From UBA8231 sp964512165 (GTDB lineage: Bacteria; Latescibacterota; UBA2968; UBA8231): a DNA stretch of 64,000 nucleotides. The position numbers were made by a program, and so were the translations under genes. The stretch spans positions 10,697 through 74,696 of the forward strand of contig CAZEHQ010000001.1 of the NCBI GenBank assembly GCA_964512165.1, in the 5' to 3' direction. Every line of letters starts with the position of its first letter. Within the stretch, counting starts at the first letter, position 1. This document shows positions 18,448 through 27,723 of this stretch, in pieces. The notes under the pieces were generated by a model. The model saw only the letters and a list, made by a program, of their open reading frames with translations. It was not told where the DNA came from and searched no databases.

Positions 18448-18702
18448 CTACCAAATTGGGTAGGGTTGGGTGCGCCGCGTCTGGTGCAGATAGCCTTCCA
18501 GCGGGGGGCCGCACCGTTCCGAATTGACTTGGACTCGTAGATTGCATATCTGCTGTCCTCCCTCGCGCGTCCAGCGCACTCGGTCGCCTGGACACCTCTC
18601 CAGGCGCGGGGGCGTCGGCTCCCCAAACAGCATGGTGACGCCGTCCCAACTCCTCAGCGGATCTTCCCATTCCAAACCCAGCGGCGGCATTGCCTCCCGC
18701 AA
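18448..18702 (-). CDS. Possible 84-residue protein, family unknown
   Basis: This minus-strand frame (ATG 18702 to TAG 18448) reads as a plausible protein: Trp/Pro/Arg-rich with LEWEDPLRSWDGVTMLFG and three Cys. It has no recognised family and a weak ribosome binding site. Its codon choice is less GC-biased at third positions than the neighbours, so it could be foreign, decayed or chance. It could also be the end of a longer broken gene, but no in-frame upstream extension is convincing. Confidence 0.25.
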   Translation of the reverse strand: MREAMPPLGLEWEDPLRSWDGVTMLFGEPTPPRLERCPGDRVRWTREGGQQICNLRVQVNSERCGPPLEGYLHQTRRTQPYPIW

Positions 18703-19117
18703 GGCCGCTCCCGGTTCGATACGGTCGGCTCACGGCCCAGTGGTGCAAGGCTCATGCCGAATCTAGGTGCGCAGCCAGGCCAGGACTTTGACAGGGCCCC
18801 GGCGATGGTGTCCCTTGGCCCGGGTCCGATTCTTCAGCCCTTCTACGCTCTTGTGGGACGTTCCTCCCCTGGCGGGTTCCCGCCGTTGGATGCCCCCCTC
18901 CGTGGCCATGGTGGCCGCGCCGGAGGCCACCAGCGGGGCCGGCTGGTTGATCGACCGCGGCTGAAACCGCAGGACACCGGGCTCGACCGCCCATCCTGCG
19001 GGGCCGTGGCCCTGGCCCACTTGAACCATTGTCCTGGATCGCCTTCCACGGCAATCCCGCCCGTGGTTCCGTTCCCGACCGAGAAAAATCCGAGTCGACT
19101 CAGAAAGGATCTCAGAA

Positions 19118-22100
19118 ATGTCGCATAGCAGAGGATTTATTGGGAGGCTGATCCCGATAGGGTTGAGCACCCTCCTGTGGACGAGTCTGCCGGCTACGGC
19201 TCAAGTAGCTGGCGAGGCCGAGCGTACGCCGGAGGCGGTCACCGGGGTACGCGCCGAGATCGATGCCGAAGGAACGGGTATCACCGTCTCTTGGGAGCTG
19301 TCGGATTCCGACCGGATCAGCAGCGTTCCCGTCGGCACCGGCGACTTCACCTCGGGCGGCTCCTTTGCGGGCATCAATGGCGTGGATGACTACCTCATCT
19401 ACCGCCAGGGCGCCGACGACGCCGAGCCCACCCTGGTGGGCACGGTCAACGCCGGGGTCAACACATTCGTCGATCGATCGTTCACGGTGGGGACGACCTA
19501 CACGTATTCGGTTACCGCCACCCCCCCTGCCGGCGACAATGAGAGCGAACCCGCGATGGCCGACGCACCAGTCGACGTGGGTCCCCCGCCGGCGGTCACG
19601 CTCACAGTCGACCGGACCAACCTTGGTGAGGGAGATGGTGTTGCGGCGGTCACGGTGACGGCAACCCTGGACAGGGCGTGGGCAATCAACACGCCGGTGG
19701 AGGTCTCGATATCCGATGCCGGTACGGCAGAGCATGCGGAAGGCCGCGACTACACGGCCGAGTCGCCGGAGCCGATCACCATTCCCGCCGGCGAGACCCA
19801 GGCCAGCACGACCCTGTCAATCGCCCTGAACGACGACAACCTGGCCGAAGGAGATACCCCCGAGACCATCGTCCTCGAGGGAGCTTCGGCCGTGACGGCG
19901 GGTGCCACGGTTACCCCGGTGGACCTGGAGGTAACCGGGACCGGGCTCACCGTGACGGACAACGACGTGGCCCCCACCTCGATAGCGCTCACTGTGGGCA
20001 CGTCCAGTGTGGACGAGGGCGCCGGCGAGACGGGCGTGGAGGTGACGGCCACCCTGGGTGACGGCAGCACCGCCCTGATCGTCGACACCCAGGTGACAGT
20101 GTCCCTGTCCGGGACCGATGAGGCGCTGGGCCCCGACTACTCGGCCGAAGAGCTCACCTTCACCGTTCCGGCAGAGCAGACCGCGGCCAGCGCGACGCTG
20201 ACCCTGACCCCCAACGACGACAACTTGGCCGGCGAGGGGGACGAGTCGATCGAGGTGGCCGGCGCCGCCGACGGGTTCACCGTCGAATCGGCGGCGATCA
20301 CCCTGACCGACAACGATGTCGTTCCCACCTCCATCAGCCTCGCCGTCGATACCGCCAGTCTGGATGAAGGCGCCGGCGAGACCGCCATCAACGTGACCGC
20401 CACCCTGGGTGACGACAGCACCGCCCTGATCACCGATACTCAGGTCGCCCTGTCACTCTCAGGGACCCACGTGGATCTGGGCCCCGACTACGAGGATGTC
20501 GAGGTCACCGTCACCGTCGCCGCCGGGGCTACCAATGGCAGCGGCATCCTGCCCCTGACACCGATCGACGACATCCTGGCCGGAGAAGGGGACGAGACCA
20601 TCGAGGTGGCCGGCGCCGCCGACGGGTTCACCGTCGAATCGGCGGCGATCACCCTGACCGACAACGATGTCGTTCCCACCTCCATCAGCCTCGCCGTCGA
20701 TACCGCCAGTCTGGATGAAGGCGCCGGCGAGACCGCCATCAACGTGACCGCCACCCTGGGTGACGACAGCACCGCCCTGATCACCGATACTCAGGTCGCC
20801 CTGTCACTCTCAGGGACCCACGTGGATCTGGGCCCCGACTACGAGGATGTCGAGGTCACCGTCACCGTCGCCGCCGGGGCTACCAATGGCAGCGGCATCC
20901 TGCCCCTGACACCGATCGACGACATCCTGGCCGGAGAAGGGGACGAGACCATCGAGGTGGCCGGCGCCGCCGACGGGTTCACCGTCGCGTCGGCGATGAT
21001 CACCTTGACCGACAACGATGTGGTTCCCACCTCCATCACGCTCACCGTGGACCCGGGCAGCCTCGACGAGGGCGCCGGAGACACGGCCGTGGAGGTGACG
21101 GCCACCCTGGGCGACGGCAGCACCGCCCTCCTTACCGAAACCCAGGTCGCCCTGTCCCTGTCCGGCACCCATGAGGTTCTCGGGGCCGACTACACGGCGG
21201 CCGATGTCACGATCACCGTCGCTCCCGGCGCCACCGATGGCAGCGGATCGGTATCGATCTCCGTGGTCGACGACAACCTGGCCGAGGGAGAGGAGACCAT
21301 CGAGATCTCGGGTGCGGCCGAAGGGTTCGAGGTCCAGTCCACGTCCCTCGGTCTCATCGACAACGACGTGGCTCCCACCTCCATAGCACTCGGCGTCGAC
21401 ACCGCCACCCTGGGCGAGGACGCCGGCGAGACGGCCGTGGAGGTCACGGCCACCCTGGGCGACGGCAGCACCGCCCTGCTGACGGACACGCAGGTGGCCC
21501 TCTCCGTGTCGGGGACCGACGAGACTCTGGGCTCCGACTACGAGGCCGTCGAGGTCACCATCACCGTCGCCGCCGGCGAGACGGCTGGCAGCGGCACCCT
21601 GACCCTGACGCCGAATGACGACAACCTGGCCGAAGGGGACGAAACGATCGAGGTGGCCGGTGCCGCCGACGGCTTCACCGTCGAGTCCGCGTCGATCGGT
21701 CTCACCGACAACGACGTGCCTCCCACCTCCATCAGCCTCTCCGTGGCAGACCCGGCCAGCCTGGCCGAAGGCGCCGGGGAGACGGCCATCGAGGTGACGG
21801 CCACCCTGGGCGACGGCAGCACCGCCCTGCTCACCGAGACGGCGGTAACCGTCTCCCTGTCCGGGACCGACGAGGCCTTGGGCCCCGACTACACGGCCTC
21901 CGATGTCACCATCACAGTCGCTCCCGGGGCTACCTCGGGCAGCGGATCGGTGGCGATCTCCGTGGTCGACGACAACCTGGCCGAGGGAGACGAGACGATC
22001 GAGGTCTCCGGTGCGGCCGAGGGGTTCGCCGTCGAGTCGACGATGGTTACCCTGATCGACGACGACGCGGCTCCTACCTCCATCAGCCTGGCCGTCGATA

Positions 22101-25100
22101 CCGGCAGCTTGGATGAGAGCGCCGGGGAGACGGCCATCGAGGTGACCGCCACCCTGGGTGACGGCAGCACCGCCCTGCTCACCGAGACCCAGGTGACCCT
22201 GTCCCTGTCCGGGACCGACGAGGCTCTGGGCTCGGACTACGAGGCATCGGACGTCACCATCACCGTCGCCGCCGGGGCTACCGGTGGCAGCGGCACCCTG
22301 ACCCTGACGCCCAATGACGACAACCTGGCCGAAGGGAACGAGACCATCGAGGTGGCCGGTGCGGCCGACGGCTTCACCGTCGAGTCCGCGTCGATCGGCA
22401 TCACCGACAACGACGTGGCTCCCACGTCAATCGCGGTGACCGTGGACACGGATACCTTCGACGAGGGTGACGGCGAGACATCCCTGACCGTGACCGCCAC
22501 CCTGGGCGACGGCAGCACTGCCCTGTTGACCGATACCGAGGTTTCTCTGGCGATAGCCGAGAGCGAGGACAATGCCGCTACCGGTGCCAGTGTCACCATC
22601 GCCGCCGGCGAAACCTCCGTCAGTGGATCCCTGCCGCTGACGCTCATCGAGGAGAATCTTGTCGATGGCGACAAGGTCATCCTCCTCGTGGGTAACGCCG
22701 CCGGATTCAACATCGGCGACGTGGAGCTGACCGTCACCGACAACGACATCGCCCCCACCACCATCACCCTGGAGGTGGACAACAACACCTTCGATGAAGG
22801 TGACGGGGAGGTGTCCATTGCGGTGACCGCCACCCTGGGCGACGGAAGCACCGCCCTGTTGCACCACATCGACATCGATCTCGCGGTCGCTGCCAGCGAT
22901 GAGAATGCTGCTGCCGGCGCGGCCGTGAGGATCCAAGAGCTCGTGACTGTCGGCAGCGGACCTCTGGTGCTGACGCTCATCGAGGAGAACCTCGTCGACG
23001 GCGACAAGACCATTGTCCTCACCGGTGCCTCCGACGGATACGACATCGGTGACGTGGAGTTGACGGTCACCGACAACGACATCGCCCCCACCACCATCAC
23101 CCTCAGCGTCGACAGGGATCGCTTCGACGAGGGCGATGGGGAGACGGCGGTGACCGTGACCGCGGTTCTCGGGGACGGAAGCACCGCGCTGTTGAACGAC
23201 ACACCGATCGCTCTGTCCCTGTCGGGCACGGCCGAGGATGGCTCGGACTACACCGCTTCCATCCCGGCGATCACCGTCGCAGCGACGGAGACATCCAGCA
23301 GCGGCGTCCTTACACTGACGCCCCCGGACGAGCTCATCCCGGAGTATGACGAGACCATCGTCGTCGAGGGGTCGGCGTCCGGATTCACCGTCGAGTCGGC
23401 GACGATCACCCTCACCGACAACGACGATGAGCCGACGGTGGTGACTCCCATCCCGGCCATGACACTGTATGTGGGCGGCGCCGACGGCGTCGTCGATCTC
23501 TCGGACAAGTTCCGGGGTCTCGACATGACTTTCAGCGCCACTTCTTCGAATCCGGCGGTCGCCACGGTCTCCGTGGCTGGTTCCCAGTTGACGGTCTCGG
23601 CGGTGATCGAAGGCGACGCCTCGGTTGAGGTGACCGCCATGAACACCATCGGTCCCGACGCGACCCAGGCCTTTACGGTAAGCGTGATCACCGAGCCGAA
23701 TGAGACGCAGATCGTCACCGATGCCCTGGCGGCGATCGGCCGGACTACGCTTTCCAGTGTCTCGACGGCAATCGGTACGCGCTTCTCCTCCAGGCCCAGC
23801 CTGAAGGTGAACCTGGCCGGTCATTCCCTCCTGGACGAGGGAGCTGCCGCCCACCTGGGGGTTGGTACCCTCGGCCTGCAGAACGAGATGCGGTATGCCA
23901 TGGGCTCGCGGAACGAGATGTCGTGGCAGCAGGCCCTGCGCAGCACCTCCTTCGCCGTTCCCATGGGCGAGTCCGGCGGCGGGTCCGATCCGAACCTGCC
24001 CAACTGGACGATCTGGGGGCTCGGCGACTACAACACCTTCGAAGGGACGCCGGACTACGGCAGCCACAGTGGTACGGTGACCTCGGTCTACCTGGGTGCC
24101 GACAAGCGGGTGGCCTCAAGCGCCCAGGTCGGTGCCACGGTCTCCTACAGCATGGGAGAGACCGACTACGACTTCGAGGGCGAAGGCGCCAGCGGGTCGG
24201 GTGCTCTGACAACGGTTCTCACGAGCGTCTACCCCTACCTCCGCGTCGCACCCAGCAAGGGCGTGGACATCTGGGCCATCGGTGGCCTGGGTGTTGGCAC
24301 CGTGGAGAATGAGCGCGGCGTCTCCGGTACCACCGAAGAGGGCGACCTGGCCATGGCCCTGGCGATTCTGGGCGCAAGACGGTCCCTGGGCAACATGGGC
24401 GGATTGGATGTGGCCCTCCGTGGCGACGCCGGCACGGTGAATCTCTCCACGGCCGAAGCGGAAGGCGTGATCGCCGACCAGGCCGTGGCCGCTCAACGCT
24501 TCCGCCTGGGAGTCGAAGGAGCGCACACCTTCCAGATGTCCAGTTGCGCGAAGGTGACGCCCTACGGCGAGCTGAGCGGGCGCTTTGACGGTGGCGACGG
24601 TCAGACCGGCGGCGGTCTCGAGGCCGCGGGCGGCTTCCGCTACGAGTGCCCGAGGTCGCGCTTCCGCCTGGAGGCCCGGGGCCGTGTCCTGGCTCTGAAC
24701 TCCGCTTACAGCGAGACCGGCGGCAGCGTCATGGCCAGCTACTCGCCGGGGGCGGATGGGCTTGGCCTGTCCATGGCCTTGACGCCCAGTTGGGGTGCCA
24801 GCGGCGGTGGCGCCCAGGCGCTGTTGCGCGATGACGCCTTCCGGACGATCGGCCATCTCGGCTCCACGCGGGATGCCTGGTCCATGGACGCGCAGGTCGG
24901 CTACGGCATGCGGCTCCAGCCGGTGCCGGGCGTGGTTACGCCCTTCGCCCTGCTCGGTCCCGCCGGGGCCGGTTCGCAGATGCGCCTCGGGGTCCGCTTC
25001 GAAGGCCTGAGAGGTACCGCTTTCGAAGTGATGGATCTCGATGTCTCCGCGGGCCGAATCGACCGCCGTCAGGCCGAGAACCGCGTCGACGTAAGGGGCG

Positions 25101-25114
25101 CGATGCACTTCTAG
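19118..25114 (+). CDS. Calx-beta repeat autotransporter-like surface protein
   Basis: This 1998-residue predicted secreted protein has a signal peptide (residues 1-29, ending PATAQVAG) and a fibronectin III-like domain at about 36-150. Eleven consecutive Calx-beta-type repeats of about 112-130 residues follow (about 155-1430). Each carries a variant of PTSISLAVD, DEGAGETAIEVTATLGDGS, AGPDY or SDYEA, and DDNLAEGDETI followed by LTDND, which suit calcium binding. A cadherin/Ig-like segment (about 1440-1525) follows. The C-terminus (about 1700-1998) is Gly/aromatic-rich with alternating strands, ends in Phe and looks like an autotransporter barrel, so type Va-like display is inferred. It ends just before a strong terminator, so it is probably monocistronic. 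A role in adhesion or calcium-dependent surface structure is inference. Confidence 0.82.
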   Translation: MSHSRGFIGRLIPIGLSTLLWTSLPATAQVAGEAERTPEAVTGVRAEIDAEGTGITVSWELSDSDRISSVPVGTGDFTSGGSFAGINGVDDYLIYRQGADDAEPTLVGTVNAGVNTFVDRSFTVGTTYTYSVTATPPAGDNESEPAMADAPVDVGPPPAVTLTVDRTNLGEGDGVAAVTVTATLDRAWAINTPVEVSISDAGTAEHAEGRDYTAESPEPITIPAGETQASTTLSIALNDDNLAEGDTPETIVLEGASAVTAGATVTPVDLEVTGTGLTVTDNDVAPTSIALTVGTSSVDEGAGETGVEVTATLGDGSTALIVDTQVTVSLSGTDEALGPDYSAEELTFTVPAEQTAASATLTLTPNDDNLAGEGDESIEVAGAADGFTVESAAITLTDNDVVPTSISLAVDTASLDEGAGETAINVTATLGDDSTALITDTQVALSLSGTHVDLGPDYEDVEVTVTVAAGATNGSGILPLTPIDDILAGEGDETIEVAGAADGFTVESAAITLTDNDVVPTSISLAVDTASLDEGAGETAINVTATLGDDSTALITDTQVALSLSGTHVDLGPDYEDVEVTVTVAAGATNGSGILPLTPIDDILAGEGDETIEVAGAADGFTVASAMITLTDNDVVPTSITLTVDPGSLDEGAGDTAVEVTATLGDGSTALLTETQVALSLSGTHEVLGADYTAADVTITVAPGATDGSGSVSISVVDDNLAEGEETIEISGAAEGFEVQSTSLGLIDNDVAPTSIALGVDTATLGEDAGETAVEVTATLGDGSTALLTDTQVALSVSGTDETLGSDYEAVEVTITVAAGETAGSGTLTLTPNDDNLAEGDETIEVAGAADGFTVESASIGLTDNDVPPTSISLSVADPASLAEGAGETAIEVTATLGDGSTALLTETAVTVSLSGTDEALGPDYTASDVTITVAPGATSGSGSVAISVVDDNLAEGDETIEVSGAAEGFAVESTMVTLIDDDAAPTSISLAVDTGSLDESAGETAIEVTATLGDGSTALLTETQVTLSLSGTDEALGSDYEASDVTITVAAGATGGSGTLTLTPNDDNLAEGNETIEVAGAADGFTVESASIGITDNDVAPTSIAVTVDTDTFDEGDGETSLTVTATLGDGSTALLTDTEVSLAIAESEDNAATGASVTIAAGETSVSGSLPLTLIEENLVDGDKVILLVGNAAGFNIGDVELTVTDNDIAPTTITLEVDNNTFDEGDGEVSIAVTATLGDGSTALLHHIDIDLAVAASDENAAAGAAVRIQELVTVGSGPLVLTLIEENLVDGDKTIVLTGASDGYDIGDVELTVTDNDIAPTTITLSVDRDRFDEGDGETAVTVTAVLGDGSTALLNDTPIALSLSGTAEDGSDYTASIPAITVAATETSSSGVLTLTPPDELIPEYDETIVVEGSASGFTVESATITLTDNDDEPTVVTPIPAMTLYVGGADGVVDLSDKFRGLDMTFSATSSNPAVATVSVAGSQLTVSAVIEGDASVEVTAMNTIGPDATQAFTVSVITEPNETQIVTDALAAIGRTTLSSVSTAIGTRFSSRPSLKVNLAGHSLLDEGAAAHLGVGTLGLQNEMRYAMGSRNEMSWQQALRSTSFAVPMGESGGGSDPNLPNWTIWGLGDYNTFEGTPDYGSHSGTVTSVYLGADKRVASSAQVGATVSYSMGETDYDFEGEGASGSGALTTVLTSVYPYLRVAPSKGVDIWAIGGLGVGTVENERGVSGTTEEGDLAMALAILGARRSLGNMGGLDVALRGDAGTVNLSTAEAEGVIADQAVAAQRFRLGVEGAHTFQMSSCAKVTPYGELSGRFDGGDGQTGGGLEAAGGFRYECPRSRFRLEARGRVLALNSAYSETGGSVMASYSPGADGLGLSMALTPSWGASGGGAQALLRDDAFRTIGHLGSTRDAWSMDAQVGYGMRLQPVPGVVTPFALLGPAGAGSQMRLGVRFEGLRGTAFEVMDLDVSAGRIDRRQAENRVDVRGAMHF
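20249..20987 (+). repeat. Perfect tandem duplication, period 351 bp
   Basis: Bases 20249-20636 are repeated without a visible mismatch at 20600-20987. The period is 351 bp, exactly 117 codons or one Calx-beta repeat, so the frame is kept. Neighbouring repeats are clearly diverged, so this duplication is recent or maintained by gene conversion. An assembly artefact is possible and read depth would decide. Confidence 0.9.
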
Positions 25115-25142
25115 AGGACGCGCGCGCGCCGTTCAACACCAG

Positions 25143-25185
25143 AAAAACCCTCGAGGGAGAGCGTCACTGTCCCTCGAGGGTTTTT
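25143..25185. terminator. Strong hairpin terminator, probably bidirectional
   Basis: Stem arms at 25143-25158 and 25170-25185 are perfectly complementary over 16 bp, with an 11-base loop. Each arm ends in five A or five T, so T-tracts follow the GC-rich core on either strand. It lies 28 bases after the autotransporter-like gene and 48 bases after the L7Ae gene end, serving both convergent genes. Confidence 0.92.
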
Positions 25186-25233
25186 CTTTCTCACGAGCCT
25201 CATCATGGACGGCTCGCTCTGCTCCATACCAGC

Positions 25234-25566
25234 TTACCGCCCCGGGGCGCCTGCCTCCGGCTCCAGACGGGCGAGAATCCCCGCGGCCATGGAACCCATC
25301 CGGACCCCCACGACCGATGCATCCTGGCGGCCCATGGCGGCCGTCAAGGGGTCCAGGGAGGGACAGCGGACCACCCGCACCCCCTCTCTTTGCAGGCGGG
25401 AGAGCTCCTTCTGGGTGTTCGCCGATACGGAAGCCGCCAGGAATACCAGGGCGAGATCCCCGGTCCTCCGCACGGCGGACAGTCCCACAACGACGGCCCC
25501 CGAACGCGCCCCCAGCCCAATCAGGTTGGAGGCCCGGGCAACGACCTGCGAGTCGACCTCGTCCAA
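25234..25566 (-). CDS. L7Ae/L30e family RNA-binding protein
   Basis: This 110-residue protein is recognised from NLIGLGARSGAVVVGLSAV near the N-terminus and LVFLAASVSANTQKELSRL in the middle, which match bacterial YbxF/YlxQ-type L7Ae proteins (family pattern LIGLARRAGKLVSG, then SENT). These bind kink-turn RNA. The start is taken as TTG 25566 because GGAGG lies 10 bases upstream; a longer frame from 25740 would overlap the oxidoreductase gene. It lies 14 bases after that gene on the same strand. YlxQ is normally found between nusA and infB, so the isolated context is unusual. The C-terminal 25 residues (MGSMAAGILARLEPEAG) look like a tail. Confidence 0.72.
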   Translation of the reverse strand: MDEVDSQVVARASNLIGLGARSGAVVVGLSAVRRTGDLALVFLAASVSANTQKELSRLQREGVRVVRCPSLDPLTAAMGRQDASVVGVRMGSMAAGILARLEPEAGAPGR

Positions 25567-25580
25567 GCCCTGGAACCCTC

Positions 25581-26597
25581 CTACTTGAAGGCCGGTTTCA
25601 CCGGCATGCCGCCCTTGCGCCGGGCCGAGATGTTGGCCGCCTCCAGAACGCCGATAACCCGCGCCGCGGACTCCGGGGTCACCGCGAGGGCGGCACTGCC
25701 CTGGAGGTGACGCCTCACATTCTCGTAATAGGCGTCCCAACTGGAAGCGGGAGGGGTAAGGCGCGTCTCCATCTGGCGGCCATTCACCATCGCCTTCACC
25801 AAGTAGGCGCCGCCGTCCGCCGCTTCGATCGAGCCCCGATCACCGAGGATCCTCCACTTCGGCCGTGACGACATGGCCAGGTTGGAGATCACCAGGTGCG
25901 CCAGGCAACCTCCCTTGAACTTGAGGGTGTACTCGGAGTGGTCCTCGTTCGTATAGTCCTCCCATGCCTCGCACTTCACCTGGTAGCCGCTCACCCAGTC
26001 GATGTCGTCTCTCACCAGTCCCAGTATCCAGTCCGTGAAATGGGCCCCCCAATCATAGATCGCTCCGCCGGAGATCGTCCTGTCCGCCCGCCACCAGTCC
26101 GGCTGTCTGCCGTAGCCTCCGAACCCGGCTTCCAGGCGGAAGACCCGGCCGATGATCTTCTCCTTCTGAATCAACTCGCGCAGAAGCAGGAAGTCCCCGT
26201 CCCACCGGCGGTTGTGAAAGGTGGAGAGCATCACCCGGTTTCGGTGAGCCGCAGCCAGCATCGCCTTCACCTCCCGGGAGGTAACCGCCATCGGTTTCTC
26301 GCACACGGCCCCGACCTTGGCATCGAGAGCCTGCAGGGCCAGCTTTGCGTGGGTGTTGTGGGGCGTGATGATGGCCACGAGGTCGAGGTCGGAGTGGCGC
26401 AACATGGCTCCAGGACGGGCATAGGTGGCAATCCCCGGAAAGTCCTGCTCCGCCGCCTTGCGGCGCTCGGGGTCCAGATCACAGACGGCGACGGCCGCCA
26501 TGCCTGCCTTCTCCATCGAAGAGAGATGGGCGCGGCCCATGTTGAAGGCGCCTCCGTATCCGATTACGCCGCAACGGAAGCCTGTTTTCGATGCCAT
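25581..26597 (-). CDS. Gfo/Idh/MocA family oxidoreductase
   Basis: This is an NAD(P)-dependent sugar or polyol dehydrogenase-type enzyme of 338 residues. The Rossmann motif is GVIGYGGAFNMGRAHL near the N-terminus, the catalytic-site motif is VCEKPMAVT (family EKP) at about residue 96, and the C-terminal domain has SGGAIYDWGAHFTDWILGL. These match the GFO_IDH_MocA and C-terminal alpha/beta domains. Substrate specificity cannot be read. It is co-directional with the L7Ae gene downstream and divergent from the GGDEF gene; 139 bases separate the two starts. Other members lie at 39099-40175 and 44967-45986. Confidence 0.9.
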   Translation of the reverse strand: MASKTGFRCGVIGYGGAFNMGRAHLSSMEKAGMAAVAVCDLDPERRKAAEQDFPGIATYARPGAMLRHSDLDLVAIITPHNTHAKLALQALDAKVGAVCEKPMAVTSREVKAMLAAAHRNRVMLSTFHNRRWDGDFLLLRELIQKEKIIGRVFRLEAGFGGYGRQPDWWRADRTISGGAIYDWGAHFTDWILGLVRDDIDWVSGYQVKCEAWEDYTNEDHSEYTLKFKGGCLAHLVISNLAMSSRPKWRILGDRGSIEAADGGAYLVKAMVNGRQMETRLTPPASSWDAYYENVRRHLQGSAALAVTPESAARVIGVLEAANISARRKGGMPVKPAFK

Positions 26598-26736
26598 CGA
26601 CTACTCCTGTTCTTTTTGAGGAACGGCCAGGCCCACCATTGGTAGGAAGCGGAATCCTCCCGGGGCCGTCAATCGGAGACTCGCCGCGCCGCTCCGACGC
26701 AGGTCCACCCCCTTGCCGTGAGCAGAGGATCACCCC

Positions 26737-27693
26737 TTGACCCTTCTCCCCGGAGCGGCCCGGCTCGACGCCGATCTGGCCGAGGCCCTGCACGAAGACC
26801 GCCTCCACTCCCTTCTGTTGGTCCACATCCGGAACCTGGAAGGGGACGATGACCGAGGATCAGGCCTCCGGATCCTGGCGCCGGCTTCTCCCGGCGCCGC
26901 CTATCGCCTCGGCGGATCCAACTTCGCCCTGCTCAACCCCTCGGTCGAGCGGGTCTCAAGGCAGCCCCTGCCCGACGGCCTGTGCGGGGGCGGTGTGGTC
27001 GTCGACCCGGCCTGGCTGACGCCCGGGGAGGAGACAGGGCGCCTCCTCCTGCGTGCCGCTGCGCGGCTCCTGGCCCTCTCCAGGCAGCGGGGCGGGAACC
27101 AGATCCTCTGGATTCGGGAGGAGGACGCCGGGGCCTCGGACCCTGGCGGAGCAGCCGAAGACATGTTCCGGGACCTGGCCCGGCTCAACGCCTCCAGAGC
27201 CCGGCAACTGGAGATCGACTCCCGTGTGGACCCTCTCACCGGCCTGCACAACCGGAGGGGATTCAACGAGATCTTCGGCCGGATGGTCGCCACCTCGCGA
27301 CGCTCCAACCGCCCCCTGGCCCTGCTGTTCCTGGACTGCGACACCCTCAAGGAGATCAACGACGAGGGCGGACACGAGGCCGGGGACCGCTTCATCCTCG
27401 CCCTGGCCAGGGTCCTGCGCAGTGTGGTCCGGCGCTCCGACGTCATCGTCCGCTGGGGTGCGGACGAGTTCGCCGTCGCCCTCGAAGGCGGCGACCCCGG
27501 CGAGGCCAGGGCACTGGCCGAACGCCTGCGCAGCGAGGTGGAGGACCGCACGGAGGGCACGGTCTCCATCGGGATCTACAGCGGCGTGCCGGCCGATGCC
27601 GCGGAAGCCGTGGGCTCGGCGGATGCCGCCATGTACGAGGCCAAGGGGATGGGCAGAAACGTCGTCGTCACCCGCCGCGGGAACCCCGGGTGA
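26737..27693 (+). CDS. GGDEF domain protein (candidate diguanylate cyclase)
   Basis: This 318-residue cytoplasmic protein starts at TTG 26737 after AGCAGAGGA. Residues about 1-140 form an N-terminal domain without a recognised family, possibly GAF-like. A GGDEF domain runs from about 160: DPLTGLHNRRGFNEIF, the metal-binding LFLDCDTLKEINDEGGHEAGD, and the active-site loop WGADEF at about residue 244. The canonical loop is GGDEF or similar, so the second Gly is replaced by Ala here. An RxxD inhibitory site (RRSD) sits five residues before the loop. Whether it makes cyclic di-GMP is uncertain; it could be an inactive sensor. Confidence 0.88.
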   Translation: MTLLPGAARLDADLAEALHEDRLHSLLLVHIRNLEGDDDRGSGLRILAPASPGAAYRLGGSNFALLNPSVERVSRQPLPDGLCGGGVVVDPAWLTPGEETGRLLLRAAARLLALSRQRGGNQILWIREEDAGASDPGGAAEDMFRDLARLNASRARQLEIDSRVDPLTGLHNRRGFNEIFGRMVATSRRSNRPLALLFLDCDTLKEINDEGGHEAGDRFILALARVLRSVVRRSDVIVRWGADEFAVALEGGDPGEARALAERLRSEVEDRTEGTVSIGIYSGVPADAAEAVGSADAAMYEAKGMGRNVVVTRRGNPG

Positions 27694-27723
27694 AGGCGAT
27701 CGATCCGGGGCGGAGCGGCGAGG

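Larger units (their letters stand above)
18294..19117 (+). other. 824-base region without a confident gene
   Basis: This is the longest non-coding stretch in the window, between nadC and the autotransporter-like gene. It is less GC-rich than its neighbours in places (about 18385-18550). All reading frames are short and overlapping. A possible small protein and a possible promoter are listed separately. No tRNA, known riboswitch motif or transposase was recognised. It may hold a long leader for the downstream gene or the decayed remnant of a mobile element, but neither is shown by the sequence. AAAGGA at about 19103 is the likely ribosome binding site for the next gene. Confidence 0.5.

Noticed and set aside
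18754..19128. Overlapping short frames on both strands in the non-coding stretch as a broken transposase
   Set aside because: No transposase motif or terminal inverted repeat could be identified; left as unexplained.
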